Of a DNA stretch of 27,699 bases, positions 22,685 through 27,699 are shown in pieces. This stretch comes from Hungatella sp. UBA5385 (GTDB taxonomy: Bacteria; Bacillota; Clostridia; Lachnospirales; Lachnospiraceae), in contig DHOR01000012.1 of the NCBI GenBank assembly GCA_002409995.1, positions 1-27,699 of the forward strand. The letters run 5' to 3'. Position 1 is the first letter of the stretch; every line of letters starts with the position of its first letter. Under the pieces are notes generated by a model. That model was given only the letters and a program-made list of their open reading frames with translations. It had not been told where the DNA came from and did not search any database. Both the position numbers and the translations under genes were made by a program.

Positions 22685-23198
22685 GATACGGGTATTATTG
22701 TCAGAAGAGGAGGTTGCAGACCGCATTGAGGAAATAGCAGCGCAGATTACCAAAGATTATGCGGGCAAACAGCTTCATTTAGTATGTATTTTAAAGGGTG
22801 GAGTATTTTTTACCTGTGAACTGGCTAAGAGGATTAAGCTTCCTCTTACCCTGGATTTTATGTCTGTATCCAGCTATGGAGCCAGCACAGTATCCAGTGG
22901 AATTGTAAAAATTGTTAAGGATTTAGATGAGTCCATTGAAGGCAAGGATGTTTTGATTGTAGAGGACATTATTGATTCCGGCAATACGCTGTCTTATCTT
23001 ATTGAAGTACTGAAGCAGAGAAATCCGAAGGATATTCAGCTTTGTACTCTCCTTGATAAGCCGGAGCGCCGTATAAAGCACCATGTTAAGGTGAAGTATA
23101 CCTGCTTTACAGTGCCGGATGAGTTTATTGTAGGTTATGGTCTTGACTATGACCAGAAATATAGAAATTTACCATATATCGGTGTAATAGAACAGTAA
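22674..23198 (+). CDS. hpt: Hypoxanthine phosphoribosyltransferase
   Basis: Start chosen at ATG 22674, 8 nt after GGAGG (22661-22665); the earlier in-frame ATG 22659 is at the RBS itself. The 174-aa enzyme transfers phosphoribose from PRPP to hypoxanthine or guanine. The PRPP-binding motif VLIVEDIIDSGNTL is near residues 93-106, with the acidic pair Glu97-Asp98. Other marks are LVCILKGGVFF and YRNLPYIGVI. It overlaps the tilS end and is followed by ftsH after 15 nt; tilS-hprT-ftsH is the classic Firmicute order. Confidence 0.95.
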   Translation: MEDKIRVLLSEEEVADRIEEIAAQITKDYAGKQLHLVCILKGGVFFTCELAKRIKLPLTLDFMSVSSYGASTVSSGIVKIVKDLDESIEGKDVLIVEDIIDSGNTLSYLIEVLKQRNPKDIQLCTLLDKPERRIKHHVKVKYTCFTVPDEFIVGYGLDYDQKYRNLPYIGVIEQ

Positions 23199-23213
23199 TA
23201 AGGAGGCAGCCCG

Positions 23214-25019
23214 TTGAAACAGCAGCAACCATTTAAAGGATTGGGATTTCTGCTTCTTTTGGTAATCATGCTTATTTTTGCCAGTAAGCTGCCCCAGAAG
23301 AACGAGATCATGACCAATCAGGAATTTTTACAAGCCGTTGACGAAGGCACCATAGCATCTGCAGTGATCAGACAGAATGATCCGACTCCAACAGGAACGG
23401 TGGAGATGACTATGACCGACAGTTCGTTTAAAGTGGCTAATGTATCTGATGTCAATGAGACTCAGGATCTTTTTAATCGCAATGGTGTCACGTACAGCAT
23501 TGAAGCCGTACAAAAGGAGAATCTATTTCTCACCGTCACTCTGCCGCTTATTGTAACGGCAATCACTCTGGTATTTCTTCTGATGATTATGAATGTGAGA
23601 GCAGGAGCCGGCAGTGCCAACAATAAGATGATGAACTTCGGAAGAAGCCGTGCTCATCTGGCAAAAGATGTGAACAAGGTCAATTTCAACAAAGTAGCAG
23701 GACTTGATGAGGAAAAAGAGGAATTAAGGGAAGTTGTGGATTTTCTCAAGAATCCACAGAAGTATACAAGTGTTGGTGCCAGAATTCCTAAGGGAATTCT
23801 TCTTGTGGGACCGCCTGGTACAGGTAAGACCCTGCTTGGCAAGGCTGTGGCCGGAGAAGCCGGAGTTCCTTTCTTCTCTATCTCTGGTTCAGACTTTGTG
23901 GAGATGTTTGTAGGTGTAGGTGCGTCCCGTGTCAGGGATTTATTTGAAGAGGGTAAGAAGCACGCCCCCTGTATTATTTTTATCGATGAGATCGATGCTG
24001 TTGCCCGCCGGAGAGGAACCGGAATGGGAGGCGGCCACGATGAGAGAGAGCAGACTTTAAACCAGCTTCTGGTTGAGATGGATGGATTTGGTGTCAATGA
24101 GGGAATCATTGTCATGGCAGCCACTAACCGTGTGGATATACTTGACCCGGCTATTCTTCGTCCTGGAAGATTTGACCGTAAGGTAGGTGTTGGCAGACCA
24201 GACGTTAAAGGCAGAGAAGAAATTTTAATTGTTCATTCCAAAGAGAAGCCTTTAGCTGAAGATGTGAACTTAAAGCAGGTGGCTCAGACTACAGCAGGAT
24301 TTACAGGTGCAGACTTGGAGAACCTGATGAATGAGGCTGCTATTCATGCTGCCAGAGAGAATAAGAAGTTTATCAATCAATCAGATATTAACAGTGCATT
24401 TGTAAAAGTGGGAATTGGTACAGAGAAGAAGAGCAAGGTGATATCCGAGAAGGAGAAAAAGATCACAGCTTACCACGAGGCAGGCCATGCGATACTATTC
24501 CATGTACTTCCTGAGGTGGGGCCTGTACACACTATTTCCATTATCCCCACTGGTGTGGGGGCAGCAGGTTATACGATGCCGCTTCCTGAGAATGACCAGA
24601 TATTTAATACAAGGGGCAAGATGCTTCAGGAGATTATGGTTGGTTTAGGCGGAAGAATCGCTGAGGAGATTGTATTTGGTGATATTACCACAGGTGCTTC
24701 TCAGGATATTAAGCAGGCCACTTCTCTTGCAAGAGCTATGGTAACCAAGTATGGCATGTCTGAACAGGTTGGTATGATCAACTATGGCAGTGATGGAGAT
24801 GAAGTCTTTATCGGCCGTGACCTGGCTCATACCAAGCAATACGGCAATGAAGTTGCCAATACCATTGACAGCGAAGTGAAACGAATTATTGATGAATGCT
24901 ATGACAAGGCAAAAGCCATTATCTTAGAACATGAGGCTGTGCTTCATTCCTGCAGTGAGCTTCTTATTAAGAAAGAGAAGATCGGAAGGAAGGAATTTGA
25001 GGAATTATTTCCTGCATAA
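23214..25019 (+). CDS. ftsH: ATP-dependent zinc metalloprotease FtsH
   Basis: Starts with TTG at 23214, 7 nt after AGGAGG (23201-23206). A 601-aa membrane AAA+ protease: helix 1 (about 10-24), extracellular region (25-105), helix 2 (about 106-126), AAA domain with Walker A GPPGTGKT (199-206), Walker B IIFIDEID (254-261) and second region of homology around MAATNR..DPAILRPGRFDR, then zinc site HEAGH (421-425). It degrades unstable membrane and regulatory proteins as a hexamer. A strong terminator follows (25062-25116). The length is slightly shorter than the usual 610-650, within normal variation. Confidence 0.97.
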   Translation: MKQQQPFKGLGFLLLLVIMLIFASKLPQKNEIMTNQEFLQAVDEGTIASAVIRQNDPTPTGTVEMTMTDSSFKVANVSDVNETQDLFNRNGVTYSIEAVQKENLFLTVTLPLIVTAITLVFLLMIMNVRAGAGSANNKMMNFGRSRAHLAKDVNKVNFNKVAGLDEEKEELREVVDFLKNPQKYTSVGARIPKGILLVGPPGTGKTLLGKAVAGEAGVPFFSISGSDFVEMFVGVGASRVRDLFEEGKKHAPCIIFIDEIDAVARRRGTGMGGGHDEREQTLNQLLVEMDGFGVNEGIIVMAATNRVDILDPAILRPGRFDRKVGVGRPDVKGREEILIVHSKEKPLAEDVNLKQVAQTTAGFTGADLENLMNEAAIHAARENKKFINQSDINSAFVKVGIGTEKKSKVISEKEKKITAYHEAGHAILFHVLPEVGPVHTISIIPTGVGAAGYTMPLPENDQIFNTRGKMLQEIMVGLGGRIAEEIVFGDITTGASQDIKQATSLARAMVTKYGMSEQVGMINYGSDGDEVFIGRDLAHTKQYGNEVANTIDSEVKRIIDECYDKAKAIILEHEAVLHSCSELLIKKEKIGRKEFEELFPA

Positions 25020-25061
25020 GCCTGTAAATGAAAGAGTCAGCGGATGATATCCGCAGGAATC

Positions 25062-25116
25062 CAGGCGGGTTTCCGGTAAAATGTCTAAGAAAAGGCATCG
25101 GAACCTGCCTGTTTTT
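25062..25116 (+). terminator. Terminator of the tilS-hpt-ftsH operon
   Basis: CAGGCGGGTTTCCG (25062-25075) pairs with CGGAACCTGCCTG (25099-25111) with minor irregularity, followed by five T (25112-25116). Confidence 0.8.
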
Positions 25117-25215
25117 GTATTTAGAAAAACACAGGATAAAATGTGCATAAAAAAGTTTCAGTAATAAAATGATGTTTGTGCACACTTATTTTTCAGTTCA
25201 TGATATATTTATAAA

Positions 25216-25318
25216 CGTAAACCCCCCCCAAAAAAACATTATATAGTTTTTGCTACACCCCATAAGAAACGAAATACCTTCTCCAAAAAACGGTCAGCTA
25301 CCCCGCTGACCGTTTTTT
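25216..25318 (+). ncRNA. Possible small RNA ending at a strong terminator
   Basis: An extended -10 box TGATATATT (25201-25209) without a clear -35 could start an RNA near 25216 of about 100 nt, ending at the terminator 25285-25318. The terminator otherwise has no gene to serve on the plus strand, since ftsH already has its own. Weak evidence; the terminator could instead act as an insulator. Confidence 0.25.
25285..25318. terminator. Perfect bidirectional terminator
   Basis: AAAAAACGGTCAGC (25285-25298), six-nt loop TACCCC, and GCTGACCGTTTTTT (25305-25318): a perfect 14-bp inverted repeat with A6 and T6 ends, usable on both strands. Confidence 0.85.
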
Positions 25319-25352
25319 ATATCAGAGAGAGTGAGGAATCTGGGGCTGGGGG

Positions 25353-25381
25353 TTGTATATTTGGGTGCAATCAGATAAAAT
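25353..25381 (+). promoter_or_regulatory. sigma-A promoter candidate of the GH13 gene
   Basis: TTGTAT (25353-25358), 17-nt spacer, TAAAAT (25376-25381), about 40 nt before the start codon. Confidence 0.5.
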
Positions 25382-25422
25382 AATAGAAGGCATATAGATA
25401 GAAGAAAAGAGAGGAGAACGGT

Positions 25423-27483
25423 ATGGAATTTCCGGCAGAATCAATAATCCGGGAGGGATTATTTACAGATGAAACAGAGAGTTTCCGCATTCCGGCAGAA
25501 CCGGAAGAAGGAGATGACGTGGTTCTGCGCTTTCGAACTGCTAAAAACAATGTGGATCACATTTATTATATAGAGGATGGCTGTACAGAAGAGCCCCTTA
25601 TGGAGAAGGTGAACTCTGATCAGCTCTTTGATTACTATGAATATCAGATTACAGTGGGAAGTAACAGAATTGCCTATAGCTTTAAAGCCGTAAAAGGACA
25701 GGAAACCTGTTATTTTAACCGCCTTGGAGCTGTGACGGATAACCAGGAGGGATTTCAGTTTAAAATCACCCCTGGTTTTAAAACGCCTCAGTGGGCAAAG
25801 GGCGCCATTATGTATCAGATTTATGTGGATCGCTTTTATAATGGGGACCCCTCCAATGATGTTGTGGATCACGAGTATATCTACCTTGGCCAGCCTGTAA
25901 GCCGTGTCAGCGACTGGTCTGCTTATCCACGGCATATGGATGTGGGGCATTTTCATGGAGGAGATTTACAGGGCGTTTGGGATAAACTGGATTATCTGGA
26001 GAATTTAGGAGTGGATGTCATTTATTTTAATCCGCTTTTTGTGTCCCCTTCCAATCACAAGTATGACTGTCAGGATTATGATTATATTGATCCTCATTAT
26101 GGAGTCATTGTAAAAGACGGGGGTGAGCCGGTTCCGTCCGGTGCCACTGATAACAAACAGGCTTCCAAATACATGATCCGTACTACTTCTAAGGAGAATT
26201 TAGAGGCGAGCAATGAATTCTTTGCACGTTTTGTGGAAGAGGTACACAGAAGGGGAATGAGGGTGATTCTGGATGGTGTATTCAATCACTGCGGCTCCTT
26301 TAATAAATGGCTGGATGGAGAGCTTCTCTATGAGATGTCAGGACAATATGAGCCGGGAGCTTATACAGCAAAGGACAGTCCGTATCACAGCTTTTTTAAA
26401 TTTTATAATAATGACTCATGGCCTTACAATGATTCCTACGATGGCTGGTGGGGGCATTCCACCCTTCCTAAGCTGAACTATGAGGATTCACCTAAATTAT
26501 ATGACTATATGATGGAGATTGCCCGTAAATGGGTCTCCCCTCCATATTCAGCAGACGGCTGGCGGCTTGATGTAGCAGCAGATTTAGGGCATAGCAGTGA
26601 ATATAATCACAAGTTCTGGAAAGGCTTCAGAGCAGCAGTAAAGGAAGCCAATCCTGATGCAATTGTGCTGGCGGAGCACTACGGTGACCCCTCCAGCTGG
26701 CTTCAGGGAGATCAGTGGGATACTGTGATGAATTACGATGCCTTTATGGAGCCTGTAACCTGGTTTCTCACAGGCATGGAGAAACACAGTGATGAGAGCA
26801 ACCCCAATTTGTTTGGAGATGGGGAAAGCTTTTTCCGTTCCATGAATTACCGTACCAGCCAGATGATGACCAACTCTGTTTTTGTTGCAATGAATGAGTT
26901 GTCCAATCATGATCATTCCCGTTTCCTTACAAGGACCAATAGAACGGTTGGCAGGATCAGTTCGAGAGGACCTGAGGCGGCTTCTGAGAATATTAATTAC
27001 GGAATTTTCAGAGAAGCAGTAATGATTCAGATGACCTGGCCCGGAGCACCTACGATATATTATGGTGATGAGGCAGGAGTCTGTGGCTGGACTGATCCGG
27101 ACAGCCGTCGGACTTATCCATGGGGACATGAAAATCTGGAATTAATTGAATTTCATAAATACATGACTGGTCTGCACCACCGCACACCAGCCCTTCGCTA
27201 TGGGTCACTGGTTCAGCTTGTGGCAGACAGGCAGCTGATTGCTTACGGCAGGTTCTATAAAGACAGTATCTGCGCTGTAATAGTGAATAACAGTGCTTCA
27301 GACAGGGAGGTTTCCGTTCCTGTGTGGCAGCTTGGAGTATTTGATGGAGAGACTATGACTCGTCATATGCTGACTTATGAAAGCGGTTATAATGTAGGAA
27401 GAGTGGCATATGAGGTAATTGATGGAAGGATATTACTGGTAATGCCTGGTCACAGCTCGGTTTTACTGGTTGCGGACCGATAA
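25423..27483 (+). CDS. Intracellular GH13 alpha-glycosidase, neopullulanase-like
   Basis: A 686-aa alpha-amylase-family enzyme without a signal peptide, so it acts on maltodextrins or cyclodextrins inside the cell. The N-terminal about 120 residues form a beta domain of the CBM34 kind, as in neopullulanase, cyclomaltodextrinase and maltogenic amylase. The barrel follows: YQIYVDRFYNGD (131-142), DGVFNHCG (284-291), nucleophile Asp383 in GWRLDVA, acid/base Glu418 in LAEHYG, and Asp497 in SNHDHSR. The C-terminal domain runs from about 600. RBS GAGGAG is 6 nt before the ATG. It stands alone between two terminators with its own promoter. Family is sure; the precise specificity (pullulan, cyclodextrin, maltooligosaccharides) is not. 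Confidence 0.92.
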   Translation: MEFPAESIIREGLFTDETESFRIPAEPEEGDDVVLRFRTAKNNVDHIYYIEDGCTEEPLMEKVNSDQLFDYYEYQITVGSNRIAYSFKAVKGQETCYFNRLGAVTDNQEGFQFKITPGFKTPQWAKGAIMYQIYVDRFYNGDPSNDVVDHEYIYLGQPVSRVSDWSAYPRHMDVGHFHGGDLQGVWDKLDYLENLGVDVIYFNPLFVSPSNHKYDCQDYDYIDPHYGVIVKDGGEPVPSGATDNKQASKYMIRTTSKENLEASNEFFARFVEEVHRRGMRVILDGVFNHCGSFNKWLDGELLYEMSGQYEPGAYTAKDSPYHSFFKFYNNDSWPYNDSYDGWWGHSTLPKLNYEDSPKLYDYMMEIARKWVSPPYSADGWRLDVAADLGHSSEYNHKFWKGFRAAVKEANPDAIVLAEHYGDPSSWLQGDQWDTVMNYDAFMEPVTWFLTGMEKHSDESNPNLFGDGESFFRSMNYRTSQMMTNSVFVAMNELSNHDHSRFLTRTNRTVGRISSRGPEAASENINYGIFREAVMIQMTWPGAPTIYYGDEAGVCGWTDPDSRRTYPWGHENLELIEFHKYMTGLHHRTPALRYGSLVQLVADRQLIAYGRFYKDSICAVIVNNSASDREVSVPVWQLGVFDGETMTRHMLTYESGYNVGRVAYEVIDGRILLVMPGHSSVLLVADR

Positions 27484-27497
27484 TAAGCTATAGCTGT

Positions 27498-27534
27498 AAA
27501 GAGTGGATTTCTGAAGATGTGGAATCTGCTCTTT
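27498..27534 (+). terminator. Terminator of the GH13 gene
   Basis: AAAGAGTGGATTTC (27498-27511) pairs with GGAATCTGCTCTTT (27521-27534) except for internal mismatches; a short T-rich tail (TTCTCCT) follows. Moderate strength. Confidence 0.55.
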
Positions 27535-27608
27535 TCTCCTCGGTGCAGGCTGATGAAACAAGCATTTGTAACGGCAGATGGAATTTTTATACTAATTAAA
27601 AAAAGCCC

Positions 27609-27637
27609 TTGCAATTTTTAAAATCCTATGATAAAAT
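27609..27637 (+). promoter_or_regulatory. sigma-A promoter of tRNA-Tyr
   Basis: TTGCAA (27609-27614), 17-nt spacer, TAAAAT (27632-27637), about 24 nt upstream of the tRNA 5' end. Confidence 0.65.
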
Positions 27638-27660
27638 AACACCTGCTTGTGTAAAAACAA

Positions 27661-27699
27661 GGGCGGGTTCCCGAGCGGCCAAAGGGGGCAGACTGTAAA
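27661..27699 (+). tRNA. tRNA-Tyr(GUA), 5' part, cut by the window edge
   Basis: GGGCGGG (27661-27667) is the acceptor 5' strand, then TT, the D-arm CCCGAGCGGCCAAAGGG, and the anticodon stem/loop GCAGACTGTAAA with anticodon GTA at 27695-27697. The order closely follows bacterial tRNA-Tyr (for example E. coli GG.GGGG-TT-CCCGAGCGG). The variable arm, T-arm and 3' end are beyond the window. Confidence 0.88.

Larger units (their letters stand above)
25020..25422. other. Intergenic region between ftsH and the GH13 gene
   Basis: No protein gene seen. Contents: a short hairpin GCGGAT/ATCCGC (25040-25054), the ftsH terminator (25062-25116), an AT-rich part with an extended -10 box (25201-25209), a run of eight C then seven A (25222-25236), a perfect bidirectional terminator (25285-25318), and the promoter of the GH13 gene (25353-25381). 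Confidence 0.6.

Overview
The window looks like a chromosomal segment of a spore-forming Firmicute, most likely a Lachnospiraceae member (Clostridium cluster XIVa, Hungatella/Enterocloster/Lachnoclostridium-like). The reasons are strong AGGAGG ribosome-binding sites, sigma-A promoters with TTGACA/TATAAT-type boxes, SpoVT, SpoIIE, YabP and YabQ homologues, and a gene order that follows the Bacillus/Clostridium pth-mfd-spoVT-mazG-hup-rqcP-yabP-yabQ-divIC-spoIIE-tilS-hpt-ftsH cluster. The genus is an inference from protein style, not from a search.

Layout. Positions 1-225 hold the 5' end of an IS1634-like transposase on the minus strand. Positions 300-7214 are a beta-glucoside locus: a LicT/BglG-type antiterminator, a beta-glucoside PTS permease (EIIB-EIIC-EIIA with an extra cysteine-less EIIB-like domain at the N-terminus), a GH1 6-phospho-beta-glucosidase, and a secreted lipoprotein metallophosphoesterase. 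A YibE/F membrane protein follows (7292-8446). The gap at 8447-8774 carries a minus-strand small RNA candidate resembling the antisense RNA of type I toxin-antitoxin loci, and the pth promoter and leader.

From 8775 to 25019 lies the conserved housekeeping/sporulation block: pth-mfd (overlapping by 4 nt), a 61-aa protein, spoVT with a 55-aa partner, then mazG, hup-rqcP, yabP-yabQ-divIC, spoIIE and tilS-hpt-ftsH. Between spoVT and mazG, where B. subtilis has a SpoVB-like flippase gene (yabM), sit two minus-strand genes: a ComEC-like metallo-beta-lactamase-fold protein with a signal peptide and a large CocE/NonD (S15-like) hydrolase. The last part has an intracellular GH13 neopullulanase-like enzyme and the 5' half of a tRNA-Tyr(GUA), cut by the window edge.

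The most interesting signals are regulatory. (1) Upstream of yabP an intrinsic terminator has its 3' arm formed by the yabP ribosome-binding site, while a good sigma-E-like promoter has its -10 box in the 5' arm and its predicted start in the loop. Vegetative read-through would be terminated, and sporulation transcripts would escape both the terminator and the RBS block. (2) spoIIE has consensus -35 and -10 boxes 21 bp apart, the Spo0A~P-dependent arrangement of B. subtilis, yet the protein lacks the membrane domain. (3) The PTS permease has two well-placed starts, one giving a normal-length EIIBCA and one adding a degenerate EIIB. (4) There is an orphan antitoxin-like small RNA. I see no CRISPR array, prophage or obvious defence system.
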